Assembly (NCBI GenBank): GCA_041551965.1
Contig: JBFELU010000003.1
Coordinates: forward strand, 1 to 64,000
DNA length: 64,000 nt
Origin: JBFELU01 sp041551965
Lineage (GTDB): Bacteria; Actinomycetota; Acidimicrobiia; Spongiisociales; UBA11373
Direction of reading: 5' to 3'
A program made the translations under genes and the position numbers. Each line of letters starts with the position of its first letter. Position 1 is the first letter of the stretch. The notes under the pieces were generated by a model. It ran no database searches, was not told the DNA's origin, and saw only the letters and a program-made list of their open reading frames with translations. This document shows, in pieces, positions 7,936 to 16,577 of the stretch.

Positions 7936-8805
7936 TCAGAGTGCACACCCAAGCGCGATGAGCGCTCCCGTGGCGGCGTGGAGTCGGGCGTTCCCCTTGA
8001 GGGCGCCGATGAGGGCCGGCCCGGTGGTCTCCCGGAAGACGGTGGTCACGATGGGGACCGTCGTGGGAGCGGCCACGAGTCCGAGCAACGCACCCTGCGG
8101 CACCCATCCGGCGGCGCCGCACACCGCCAGCAACACGAATGCCCCGTACACGAGGAGGGCATAGAGACGGCGGGTGTGTGCCCGCCCGAGGATCACCGCG
8201 AGCGTGCGCTTGCCGGCCGAGCGGTCGCCGTCGAGGTCTCGGACGTTGTTGGCCACCAGGATGGCGGTCACCAGCATGCCGATCGGCACTGACAGCAGCC
8301 AGGCTTCGAGCGGTACGGTCCGATCGTGGATGTAGCGGCTCCCCACGGTGGCGACCAGCCCGAAGAAGACGAACACGAAGACCTCACCGAGCCCTCGATA
8401 GCCGTAGGGCGCCGGACCGCCCGTGTAGCCGAGGGCGGCGACGATCGAGGCCGCCCCGATGGCGGCCACGACCCAGCCGGCGATCGCCGTGAGGTAGAGA
8501 CCTCCGGCGACGGCGAGCCCGAAGACCACGGCCACCCCCCACCACATCGCTCGTTCGGTGATCAGTCCCGAAGCCACGGCCCGAGGGGGACCGATCCGAT
8601 CGGCCGTATCGGCTCCGCGGCGCGCATCGGAGGCGTCGTTTGCGAAGTTCACACCGATGTTGATGAGCACCGCCGTGGGAAGGGTGACGGCCAGCGCATC
8701 CCAGCGAAAGGCGCCGTCACCGGTGGCCAGACCGGCGCCCACGAGCACCGGGGCGACCGCCGCCCACAGGGTCGGAGGGCGGGCCGCCAGCAGCCACGGA
8801 TTCAC
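7936..8805 (-). CDS. menA: 1,4-dihydroxy-2-naphthoate polyprenyltransferase MenA
   Basis: A 289-residue UbiA-family integral membrane prenyltransferase that attaches the isoprenoid tail to 1,4-dihydroxy-2-naphthoate. The two Mg-diphosphate motifs are visible: NFANDASDARRGAD near residue 55 and VRDLDGDRSAGKRTLAV near 185. Eight or so hydrophobic segments fit the family. GTG start within the menB stop (GTGA overlap) shows coupling to menB. The upstream PPRAVASGLI segment is typical of MenA. Confidence 0.94.
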   Translation of the reverse strand: MNPWLLAARPPTLWAAVAPVLVGAGLATGDGAFRWDALAVTLPTAVLINIGVNFANDASDARRGADTADRIGPPRAVASGLITERAMWWGVAVVFGLAVAGGLYLTAIAGWVVAAIGAASIVAALGYTGGPAPYGYRGLGEVFVFVFFGLVATVGSRYIHDRTVPLEAWLLSVPIGMLVTAILVANNVRDLDGDRSAGKRTLAVILGRAHTRRLYALLVYGAFVLLAVCGAAGWVPQGALLGLVAAPTTVPIVTTVFRETTGPALIGALKGNARLHAATGALIALGCAL

Positions 8806-9620
8806 GGGAGCCGGGGGAACTCGTCGAAGCGGGGAGGCCGCTTCTCGTTGAACGCGTTGCGCCCCTCCTGGGCTTCCTCCGACATGTAGAAGAGGAGGGT
8901 GGCATCGCCGGCGAGCTGTTGTTGACCGGCCAAGCCGTCCGACGCCGCGTTGATCGCCGCCTTCATGAGGCGAATCGATAGGGGCGACTTCGTGAGGATC
9001 TCCCGGGCCCAGGCCACGGTCTCCTCTTCGAGTTCGGCGAGCGGCACGACCTTGTTGACCATGCCCATCTCATAGGCCTCCTCAGCCGTGTACTGGCGGC
9101 ACAGGTACCAGATCTCGCGGGCGCGTTTGTCCCCCACCATGCGGGCCAGCAACCCGGCCCCGTAGCCGCCGTCGAACGACCCGACCTTGGGACCGGTCTG
9201 ACCGAACACGGCATTGTCGGCGGCGATGGTGAGGTCGGAGACGAGGTGGAGAATGTGACCGCCGCCGATGGCATAGCCGGCCACCATGGCGATGATCGGC
9301 TTGGGGAGGCGGCGCATCTGGATCTGCAGATCCAAGACATTGAGCCGGGGCGTGCCTCGCGGGTCGAGATAGCCGGCGTCGCCCCGGATCTTCTGATCAC
9401 CCCCGGAACAGAACGCCTCGTCGCCGGCACCGGTGAGGATGATGACTCCGATGGCGGGGTCGTTGCGGGCGGTTTCGAATGCGGCCGACAGCTCGAACAG
9501 GGTCGTGGGTCGGAAGGCGTTGCGGACCTCGGGCCGGTTGATGGTGATCTTGGCGATCCCGGCCGTCGTCTCGTAGATGATGTCGGTGTAGTCGCCGGAC
9601 GGCGTCCAGTCGACGGGCAT
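8802..9620 (-). CDS. menB: 1,4-dihydroxy-2-naphthoyl-CoA synthase MenB
   Basis: A 272-residue crotonase-fold enzyme that closes the second naphthoate ring from o-succinylbenzoyl-CoA. Diagnostic segments are ITINRPEVRNAFRPTT, EAFCSGGDQKIRG, MVAGYAIGGGHILHL, TGPKVGSFDGGYG and the C-terminal EGRNAFNEKRPPRFDEFP. The ATG at 9620 is preceded by GGAGG at good spacing. It heads the minus-strand group menB-menA-menD and is divergent from menE with 61 bases between. Confidence 0.96.
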   Translation of the reverse strand: MPVDWTPSGDYTDIIYETTAGIAKITINRPEVRNAFRPTTLFELSAAFETARNDPAIGVIILTGAGDEAFCSGGDQKIRGDAGYLDPRGTPRLNVLDLQIQMRRLPKPIIAMVAGYAIGGGHILHLVSDLTIAADNAVFGQTGPKVGSFDGGYGAGLLARMVGDKRAREIWYLCRQYTAEEAYEMGMVNKVVPLAELEEETVAWAREILTKSPLSIRLMKAAINAASDGLAGQQQLAGDATLLFYMSEEAQEGRNAFNEKRPPRFDEFPRLP

Positions 9621-9681
9621 GGGTGCCTCCGAGGCAGAGGGTGGGACGTCGGTACTGTAGTGGCGGCCGTGATCGGACTCG

Positions 9682-10998
9682 ATGGCTGACTGGGTGGCGG
9701 AGGCGGCGCGAAACCGCCCGGATGCCCCTGCCCTGATCCACCGTGAGGGCGTGCTCACGTTCGGCGATCTCCATGATGCAGCGGAGGCCGTGGCGGGGAC
9801 CGTCACCGGCGGCGGCTTCGGGCCCGGCGAGCGAGTGGCGTTCTGGGGTGAGAACACGGTCAGGGCGGCCGCCGCCGTATGGGGGCTTCCCCGGGCCGGT
9901 GTGTGGGCCGTGCCGGTGTCGACGCGCCTGCCGGCCGCCGAAGCGATGGCCCTCACCAGGGAAACGGGGGTGCGCGGGCTGTGGGCTCCGTCGCGTCTCG
10001 ACCTTCCCCGCCGGCCGGGTACCTCCGTGGCGTGGGGACCACCGGAGTCCTCGGCTCGCTACGTCGTCTTCACCTCCGGGTCGGGCGGAACTCGGAAGGG
10101 GGTAGTGCTCACCGGCGCCAATGTAGAAGCAGCGGTGACCGCCTCCCGACGCCGCATCGCCAACGGCCCAGAGGATCGGTGGCTGTGCGTGCTGCCCCTG
10201 GCGCACGTGGGCGGCCTCTCGATCCTGTGGCGGTCCGCAGCGGTGGGTGGGGCCGTGGTGCTCGAGCTCGGTTTCGATGCCGAGCGATGCGCCGGGTTGA
10301 TGGCGACCGGCGGCGTCACGCTCGCCTCGCTGGTGCCCACTCAGCTGCGGCGCATCCTCGCGGTCCATCGCGGTCCCTATGAGGGCCTGCGGTCGGTGCT
10401 GGTGGGAGGGGGGCCGATCTCCACGGAGTTGATCGAGCGGGCCCGGGCCGCCGGAATCCCCGCTCTCCCCACCTACGGGATGACCGAGGCTTGCTCCCAG
10501 ATCGCCACCGACGACGGGGGGGATCCGTCCACGGTGGGCCGACCTCTCGACGGCATGGAGGTGCGGGTGGTCGAAGGCCAGATCGAGATACGGGGCCCGG
10601 CGGTGTTTGCCGGCTATGTGGGTGAGGAGCCGAGGGAGGCCGAGGGCTGGCACCGCACGGGTGATCTCGGCGCCGTCGACGCCGATGGGCGGCTTCGAAT
10701 CCTCGGCCGGGCCGATGAGGTGATCGTGACCGGAGGTGAGAACGTGCACCCCGCCCGCGTCGAGTCGGTGCTCCTCGAACACCCGGCCGTCGAGGACGTC
10801 GTGGTGACCGGACGGCCGGATCCGGAGTGGGGATCCGTGGTGGTGGCCGAGGTGGTGGTCGCCGGGTCGCGGGCATTCGACCGCGAGCAGGTCGCGGCGT
10901 TCGCCCGCCGCCGGCTGGCGGGCTTCGAGGTGCCCAAGCTGTGGCAAACCGTGGAGAGGATCGAGCGCGACGAGGTCGGCAAGCGGCCGGCAGGCTGA
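9682..10998 (+). CDS. menE: o-Succinylbenzoate-CoA ligase MenE
   Basis: A 438-residue ANL-superfamily adenylating enzyme, short as actinobacterial MenE proteins often are. AMP-binding motif FTSGSGGTRKGV near residue 130, PTYGMTEACSQ near 265, HRTGDLGAVD near 325 and the final catalytic-Lys motif DEVGKRPAG are all present. It activates o-succinylbenzoate for MenB. Divergent from menB; followed after 13 bases by an SDR gene. No menC (o-succinylbenzoate synthase) is in the window. Confidence 0.93.
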   Translation: MADWVAEAARNRPDAPALIHREGVLTFGDLHDAAEAVAGTVTGGGFGPGERVAFWGENTVRAAAAVWGLPRAGVWAVPVSTRLPAAEAMALTRETGVRGLWAPSRLDLPRRPGTSVAWGPPESSARYVVFTSGSGGTRKGVVLTGANVEAAVTASRRRIANGPEDRWLCVLPLAHVGGLSILWRSAAVGGAVVLELGFDAERCAGLMATGGVTLASLVPTQLRRILAVHRGPYEGLRSVLVGGGPISTELIERARAAGIPALPTYGMTEACSQIATDDGGDPSTVGRPLDGMEVRVVEGQIEIRGPAVFAGYVGEEPREAEGWHRTGDLGAVDADGRLRILGRADEVIVTGGENVHPARVESVLLEHPAVEDVVVTGRPDPEWGSVVVAEVVVAGSRAFDREQVAAFARRRLAGFEVPKLWQTVERIERDEVGKRPAG

Positions 10999-11011
10999 TA
11001 GCGTCGGCGTC

Positions 11012-11797
11012 GTGGAACTCGGGTTCACCGGCAAGCGGGCGGTCGTGGCCGCCGCCTCAGACGGCCTGGGATATGCGATCGCCCGGGGCCTGGCAGCCGA
11101 GGGGTGCCGGGTGGCGATCTGCAGCCGTGACGAGGGCCGCATCACGGGTGCCGCCGAACGCCTCCGCCGCGAGACCGGCGGCGAGGTCACGGCGGCCGTC
11201 TGCGATGTGGGCGAACCGGGGGAGGCGGAGCAGTGGGTCACCGACGTCGCCGCAGGCTGGGACGGGCTCGACCTGGTGGTTCCCAACGCGGGTGGTCCAC
11301 CACCCGGCCGCTTCGGCGACCTGGATCCCCCCGAATGGGATGCTGCCTATCGCCTCACGTTGCGTTCGGCGATGGAGTTCGCCCGGGCGGCCCGACCGCA
11401 TCTCGGGCGCGGCGCGGCCGTGTTGTTCCTCACGTCGGGTTCGGTGCGGCAACCGATCGGCACGCTGGCGCTTTCGACGATCTTTCGCGCCGGGGTCGCC
11501 GCCCTGGCCAAGACCCTCGCCGACGAATGGGCGAGGGAGGGAATCCGGGTCAATCACCTCATCCCCGGGCGAATCGCCACGTCCCGCGTGGCGGCCCTCG
11601 ACGACGACGCCGCCCGTCGGCTCGGTATTCCGGTCGCCGAGGTCAGAGAGGGGTTTGAGCGGGCGATCCCGCTGGGCCGATACGGGGATCCGGGTGAGTT
11701 CGCCGCGGCGGCGCTCTTCTTGCTGTCCGGCGGCGCTTCCTACATCACCGGGGCGACCCTCCAGGTCGACGGGGGCATGCTGCGCCCGATCGTCTAG
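11012..11797 (+). CDS. SDR-family oxidoreductase lacking the usual catalytic Tyr
   Basis: A 261-residue Rossmann protein of the short-chain dehydrogenase/reductase superfamily (FabG-like). The nucleotide site reads AAASDGLG instead of TGxxxGxG, VPNAGGP replaces the NNAG motif, and the C-terminal GGASYITGATLQVDGG is normal. Where Y-x3-K is expected the sequence is STIFRAGVAALAK, so the catalytic Tyr is absent although the Ser (LTSGS) and a Lys remain. A known subgroup of SDRs shares this pattern. GTG start, 13 bases behind menE, probably the same transcript. Substrate unknown. Confidence 0.85.
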   Translation: MELGFTGKRAVVAAASDGLGYAIARGLAAEGCRVAICSRDEGRITGAAERLRRETGGEVTAAVCDVGEPGEAEQWVTDVAAGWDGLDLVVPNAGGPPPGRFGDLDPPEWDAAYRLTLRSAMEFARAARPHLGRGAAVLFLTSGSVRQPIGTLALSTIFRAGVAALAKTLADEWAREGIRVNHLIPGRIATSRVAALDDDAARRLGIPVAEVREGFERAIPLGRYGDPGEFAAAALFLLSGGASYITGATLQVDGGMLRPIV

Positions 11798-11803
11798 GAC
11801 GCC

Positions 11804-13750
11804 TCACGACGACTCGGTGATCCCGAGATGGCGGAGGAACGCCTGCTGGTTCGGTTCCCGGCCCAGGAAGTCCCGGAGCAGCTCGTCGGCGTCCTTGGAG
11901 CCGCCCGGTTCGAGAACCTTGGCTCGGTACTCCCTCCCGAGGTTCGGATCGAGGATCCCTTCGGTCTCGAAGCGGCTGAACATGTCGTCGCCGAACACCC
12001 GCGACCACAGGTAGCCGTAGTAGCCGGCGTCGTAACCGAAGAGATGCCCGAACGAGGCCGGGTAGAAGGTTCCCTCGTGATGGGGGAATCTGGCGATCTC
12101 CCACGTCTCCCGGGTGATGGCGGCGAGATCCCTGTGGTCTCCCGGACCGTGGAAGGCCATGTCGAGGCTGCCGAATGAGACCTGGCGGAGCATCGCCAGC
12201 CCGATGTGCAGGTCATGGGCCGCGGTCAGCTGATCCACGAGATCGCCGGGGATCGGTTCACCGGTCTTGTGGTGACGAGCGAAGCGCCGCAGCACCTCGG
12301 GGCTCCAGCACCAATGCTCCATGATCTGGGAGGGAGCCTCGACGAAGTCCCATTCGGTGTTGAACCCCGTGAAGCGGACCAGACGGGTGTGCCCCAGGCT
12401 GTTGTGGAGCACGTGCCCGAACTCGTGGAAGAGCGTCACCACTTCTTCGTGCTTCAGGAGCGACGGTGTCTCGGCCGTCGGCTTGGTGAGGTTGGCCACT
12501 ATCGCCGTCACCGGGTTCTGGTAGCCGTCGGGTATCGCCCTCCCCGGAACGAGGTCGAAGGCCGCAGCGTGCCCGAACTTGCCCTCACGCGGGAACAGGT
12601 CGGCGTAGAAGACCGCCAGCGAGTCCCCCGTGTCCCGATCCCGGATCTCGTAGGCGGCCACGTCGGGGTGCCAGGCGTCGGGTGCGGCGATGAGCCGGTA
12701 TTCCAGCCCGAACACCTCACCGGTGATCTCCAGCATGCCCTCGACCACCGCTTCGAGTGGGAAGTATGCGGCCACCTCGCTCGGGTCGACCCCGAAGCGC
12801 TCCCGCTTGATCTTGGTGTGCCCGTAGCGGTGGTCCCACCCCTCGAGGTCGTCGATGCCCAGTGCGGATCGCAGATCCGCCAACTCCTCGTCGGCCTTCG
12901 ATTGGAGCGGTGGAATGAGGTCGCGGTAGAAGGCGTCGACCGCCTTGGGCTCGCGGGCCATCTTCTCTTCCATGGCGTATTGGGCCCAAGAGGGCAGCCC
13001 GAAGATCGAGGCCATCTCCCGGCGGAGCTCGATCGTCTCGGCCAGGAGGGGGGTGTTGACCTCCGCCGCCTTGTTGTAGAACTTGAATTGGAGGAGCCGA
13101 CGGAGGTCCCGGTCGTGGGCCAGGTCCATGAAGGGGTAGTAGTCGGGGTAGTCGAGACTCACCCTTCTTGTGCCTTGCTCCGATCCCGGGGCGAGCCGTT
13201 CGACGTAGTCCTCCGGGAGCCCGGCGAGCTGCTCGGGGCTGAGATCGAGCCCGTCCTGGTACTCGTCGATGTTGCGGGTGAACGCCACGCCGAGCTCCAC
13301 CAACCGGGTACGGATCCTCTGCACCTCGGCTCGTTCGGTATCTCCGAGGACGTGACCGGCCCGGCGGAAGTCGCGGCGGGTGAACGCCAGGAACCGGGCT
13401 TCCTCCCCTGCGAGCGACATCGCCTCGGCGGTCGCCGCGTAGGCCTCGACCGCCTCGTAGAGATCGCGGCGGAAGGTCAGGTCCGACTGCCACTTGATGA
13501 GTCGCTCTTCGGCCTCGGTGGCGGTGTCTCTCACCCGTTTGTCGGGGTGGACGCGCCCCATGAACGGTCCGATGCCGTAGGCGGCGACGACGACGGCTCC
13601 GATCTCATCGAGCGGCGCCATCGTGTCGCCCCACGTCCTGGTCCCGGAGACGGCGGCCACGCTCTCGGCCAGACGATCGCCGGCGGCGATCGCCTGGTCG
13701 ACGGCGGCGGCGACGGATTCGGGGGTGACGGTGGTGTAGTCGTAGAGCAC
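11804..13750 (-). CDS. M3-family zinc oligopeptidase (thimet/oligopeptidase A type)
   Basis: A 648-residue cytosolic metallopeptidase. The zinc motif HEFGHVLH is at about residue 450, in LFHEFGHVLHNSLGHT, and the downstream Glu lies in the TEWDFVEAPSQ segment. YPDYYPFM and the helical N-terminal half fit family M3, whose members cut short peptides after proteasomal or Lon/Clp degradation. No signal peptide. GTG start at 13750; divergent from the acetyltransferase gene. Confidence 0.93.
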   Translation of the reverse strand: MLYDYTTVTPESVAAAVDQAIAAGDRLAESVAAVSGTRTWGDTMAPLDEIGAVVVAAYGIGPFMGRVHPDKRVRDTATEAEERLIKWQSDLTFRRDLYEAVEAYAATAEAMSLAGEEARFLAFTRRDFRRAGHVLGDTERAEVQRIRTRLVELGVAFTRNIDEYQDGLDLSPEQLAGLPEDYVERLAPGSEQGTRRVSLDYPDYYPFMDLAHDRDLRRLLQFKFYNKAAEVNTPLLAETIELRREMASIFGLPSWAQYAMEEKMAREPKAVDAFYRDLIPPLQSKADEELADLRSALGIDDLEGWDHRYGHTKIKRERFGVDPSEVAAYFPLEAVVEGMLEITGEVFGLEYRLIAAPDAWHPDVAAYEIRDRDTGDSLAVFYADLFPREGKFGHAAAFDLVPGRAIPDGYQNPVTAIVANLTKPTAETPSLLKHEEVVTLFHEFGHVLHNSLGHTRLVRFTGFNTEWDFVEAPSQIMEHWCWSPEVLRRFARHHKTGEPIPGDLVDQLTAAHDLHIGLAMLRQVSFGSLDMAFHGPGDHRDLAAITRETWEIARFPHHEGTFYPASFGHLFGYDAGYYGYLWSRVFGDDMFSRFETEGILDPNLGREYRAKVLEPGGSKDADELLRDFLGREPNQQAFLRHLGITESS

Positions 13751-13812
13751 GATGGGCCAGGTTAGCGAGCAGCTCTTCGAGCCGATCCCGGCCTGGTTAC
13801 GCTGACCTGTGC

Positions 13813-14319
13813 ATGCAGCCGGTCCTGCACAGTGAGCGGCTCCATCTCAAACCGCTGAGGCGAGGTGACGCCGCGGCCCTTCACCGGATCTGGGGGGATC
13901 CCGAGGTCATCTGGTGGGGGCATCTCGAGAACCTCGAGCGGACCGCCGCCTTCATCGCCGAACTCGAACAACGTCGAACCTCATGGCCGGTGGGCACCGG
14001 GTGGTGGTTGCTGATACACCGGGACGAGGGAACCGTGGTGGGGGATGCCATCCTCCAGCCCGTGCCTCGACCCACCGGTGAGATCGAGGTGGGCTGGCAT
14101 CTCGCCCGGGAGCACTGGGGCGGCGGCTATGCCACCGAAGCCGGTGGTCGGCTGGTGAGACATGGTCTGGAGACACTGGGGCTCGGGGTGATCATTGCCG
14201 ACATCGCAGTGCAGAACGAGCGGTCGATCGCGGTGGCCGGGAGGATCGGCATGACGCGCCGCCCCACCGCGATCGTGCGGCTCGGCTTCGTCCACGGCGT
14301 CTGGGAGATCAAGCGTTGA
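13813..14319 (+). CDS. GNAT-family N-acetyltransferase (RimJ/RimL type)
   Basis: A 168-residue acetyltransferase. It begins with the RimJ/L-like pattern VLHSERLHLKPLRRGDAAAL, has EIEVGWHLAREHWGGGYATEA as motif B/A with the acetyl-CoA loop, and VQNERSIAVAGRIGM at the C-terminus. The substrate (protein N-terminus or small molecule) cannot be told. Its TGA overlaps the end of the convergent SRPBCC gene by 11 bases. Confidence 0.88.
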   Translation: MQPVLHSERLHLKPLRRGDAAALHRIWGDPEVIWWGHLENLERTAAFIAELEQRRTSWPVGTGWWLLIHRDEGTVVGDAILQPVPRPTGEIEVGWHLAREHWGGGYATEAGGRLVRHGLETLGLGVIIADIAVQNERSIAVAGRIGMTRRPTAIVRLGFVHGVWEIKR

Positions 14320-14737
14320 GCACGGCATCCAGGCCCTGGAGGGCCTTGCGGCCGAGCCGGCCGAAGAGAGGCCGGAGAAGGGGCCCGAGGAAGCGGATCG
14401 GTCCCTTGAGTGTGAACTGTGCCGTATAGGTCACGACGGTCGGTCCGTCCCGTTCGGCGACCTCGATGGTGTCGACGGCGGTGACCGTTGGGGCCTCACC
14501 CCGAATCACGATCCGCTCGTCCCGGGCATACTCGACGACCTCGTAGGTCATCGGCACCTCACGTCCCAGGAACGTCGCTCGGACGTCGTAGACGGAGCCG
14601 ACCGTGCCGTCCCCGGATCGGAGGGTCGACGCTCGGATGCCGGGATCCCATTCCGCGGTGGTGGTGAAGTCCGCCACGTAGGAGAAGACCTCGGCGAGGG
14701 GACGCTGGGTGGTGACGGTCTCGGTGAGTCGGATCAT
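14309..14737 (-). CDS. SRPBCC (START-like) family protein
   Basis: A 142-residue helix-grip protein of the polyketide cyclase/dehydrase-like SRPBCC type. Visible features are the opening VTTQRPLAEVFSYVADF, AEWDPGIRAS, and the closing long C-terminal helix. Such proteins bind hydrophobic ligands in a deep cavity. Ligand and partner unknown. The ATG at 14737 gives the usual start; longer readings upstream have no family similarity. Confidence 0.82.
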   Translation of the reverse strand: MIRLTETVTTQRPLAEVFSYVADFTTTAEWDPGIRASTLRSGDGTVGSVYDVRATFLGREVPMTYEVVEYARDERIVIRGEAPTVTAVDTIEVAERDGPTVVTYTAQFTLKGPIRFLGPLLRPLFGRLGRKALQGLDAVLNA

Positions 14738-14795
14738 GGTCCGAGTGTGGCCGCATCCGAGCGGTACCGGAACCTCACCGCCTACCCTCCCGCCC

Positions 14796-16553
14796 ATGCC
14801 CGACCTGGATCGCTATCTCAACATCCGTTCCGCCGGCGGCGGCCGTCTCACTGCGGATGGTCGGACCGTGGTCTTCGTCACCAACATCACCGGGGTTCCC
14901 CAGGCCTGGGCGGTCCCCCTCGGAGGCGGCTGGCCTCGCCAATTGACGTTCGACGATCAGCGAGTCGGCGGCGTGGCGGCTTCGCCGGCCGACCCGAACC
15001 TCGTCGTCTTCTCGCGGGACGCCGGGGGCAACGAACGGATGCAGATCCACGCCGTCGATCCCTCCGGATACGGGGAGCGCCCGCTGGTCGTGGACCCCGA
15101 GGTCATCCACCGCTTTGGCGAGTTCGGGCCCGGCGGCTCATGGATCGTGTTCTGCGACAACCGGCGCAACGGTGTCGATTTCGACCTGTGGCTGCGCACG
15201 CTCGACGGCGAGGAGCGTTGTGTGGCGGCGCTGCCGGGCTGGAACGCGGTCGTCGACGTCACCGACGAAGCGGCCTTGGTCGGTCGCGCCGCCTCCAACG
15301 TCGACTCGACCACGCTCCTCGTTTCTCTCGAAACGGGTGAGGTGACCGAGTTGACCCCCCACGCCGAGCCACGTCTCCATTCACCGGTGGCGTTCGCCGC
15401 CGACGGCCGGGCTGTGTTCCTGGTCAGCGATCGGGATGGGGAGTACCGCCGTGCCTATCGGGTCGATGGGGGCGTCTGGACCGCCTTCGGCCCGGAGGAT
15501 GCGGACGTCGACGGCCTGGCCGTCACCGACGGGCTCGGGGCGCTGGCCTTCAACCGGGACGGCGCCTCCCGTCTCCACTGGTTCGATCCCGATTCGCTGG
15601 AGCCGGGCCCGTCGGTGACCCTTCCGCTGGGTGTCGCCGGAGGGCTGACCATCGCCCGCGACGGATCGGGCATGTTGTTGACCATCAGCGGCCCGGGTCA
15701 CAACGCCGACGTCTGGTGGGTCGATGCCGGGGAGGTGACTCCGATCCGGGTCACCCAATCGTCGACGGCGGGTATCGATGTGAACACCTTCGTTGCGCCG
15801 GAGGCCGTCACCGTCGAGTCGTTCGACGGCTTGAGAGTGCCGGTGTGGGTGTACCGCCCTCCCGGCGTCGCGCACCCTCCGGTGGTCGTCTCCGTTCACG
15901 GTGGACCGGAGGCGCAAGAGCGGCCGAGCTTCAATCCGATCTACCAGTTCCTGCTGGCCTCCGGCTACGCGGTGGTGGCCCCCAACGTGAGAGGCTCCTC
16001 GGGCTACGGGCGCACCTATCAGTCGCTCGACGATCGGAGGCGGCGCATGGACTCGGTCGCCGACCTCAACGAGGTGGGTCGTTGGGTGGCGGGTCGAGAC
16101 GACCTGGATGGCTCGAGGATGGCCGTCATGGGAGGTTCCTATGGCGGCTTCATGGTGCTGGCCGCGCTGGCGACTGCACCGGAGCTCTGGTCGGCGGGGG
16201 TCGACATCGTCGGAATCACCAACTTCGTGACCTTCCTCGAGAACACCGGGGCCTATCGGCGGGCGCTCCGGGAGGCCGAGTACGGAAGCCTGGAGGCCGA
16301 CCGTCGGTTTCTTGAGTCGATCTCGCCCACCTCGATGGTGGACCGCATCACGGCCCCATTGCTGGTGATTCACGGCGCCAACGACCCCAGGGTTCCCCTG
16401 GGCGAAGCGGAACAGATCGTGGCCCGCCTGCGGGAGCTGGGTCGGGATACCGAGTTGCTGGTGTTCGACGACGAGGGTCACGGTCTCGTGAAGCTCCCCA
16501 ATCGACGAGTCGCCTATCGGCGAATCGTCGAGTTCCTCGGCGCCGTCCTCTGA
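14796..16553 (+). CDS. S9-family prolyl oligopeptidase / acylaminoacyl peptidase
   Basis: A 585-residue serine peptidase. The N-terminal two-thirds is a WD40/TolB-like beta propeller. The C-terminal alpha/beta-hydrolase domain starts near 360 with VVVSVHGGPEAQ. The triad is Ser in GGSYGGFM, Asp in HGANDPRVP and His in DDEGHG. It is probably cytosolic because no signal peptide is seen. The ATG at 14796 begins the propeller directly. Peptides or N-acylated peptides are the likely substrates. Confidence 0.93.
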   Translation: MPDLDRYLNIRSAGGGRLTADGRTVVFVTNITGVPQAWAVPLGGGWPRQLTFDDQRVGGVAASPADPNLVVFSRDAGGNERMQIHAVDPSGYGERPLVVDPEVIHRFGEFGPGGSWIVFCDNRRNGVDFDLWLRTLDGEERCVAALPGWNAVVDVTDEAALVGRAASNVDSTTLLVSLETGEVTELTPHAEPRLHSPVAFAADGRAVFLVSDRDGEYRRAYRVDGGVWTAFGPEDADVDGLAVTDGLGALAFNRDGASRLHWFDPDSLEPGPSVTLPLGVAGGLTIARDGSGMLLTISGPGHNADVWWVDAGEVTPIRVTQSSTAGIDVNTFVAPEAVTVESFDGLRVPVWVYRPPGVAHPPVVVSVHGGPEAQERPSFNPIYQFLLASGYAVVAPNVRGSSGYGRTYQSLDDRRRRMDSVADLNEVGRWVAGRDDLDGSRMAVMGGSYGGFMVLAALATAPELWSAGVDIVGITNFVTFLENTGAYRRALREAEYGSLEADRRFLESISPTSMVDRITAPLLVIHGANDPRVPLGEAEQIVARLRELGRDTELLVFDDEGHGLVKLPNRRVAYRRIVEFLGAVL

Positions 16554-16577
16554 GGCACGATCACCGGCCGTGGGGAG

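Noticed and set aside
9397..11286. Long minus-strand frame reaching over menE
   Set aside because: Only the portion ending at 9620 agrees with MenB in another frame; the rest is antisense to menE with no similarity to any family.
12206..13765. Long plus-strand frame of 519 codons
   Set aside because: Antisense of the M3 peptidase, His/Glu/Gly-rich repeats without domains.
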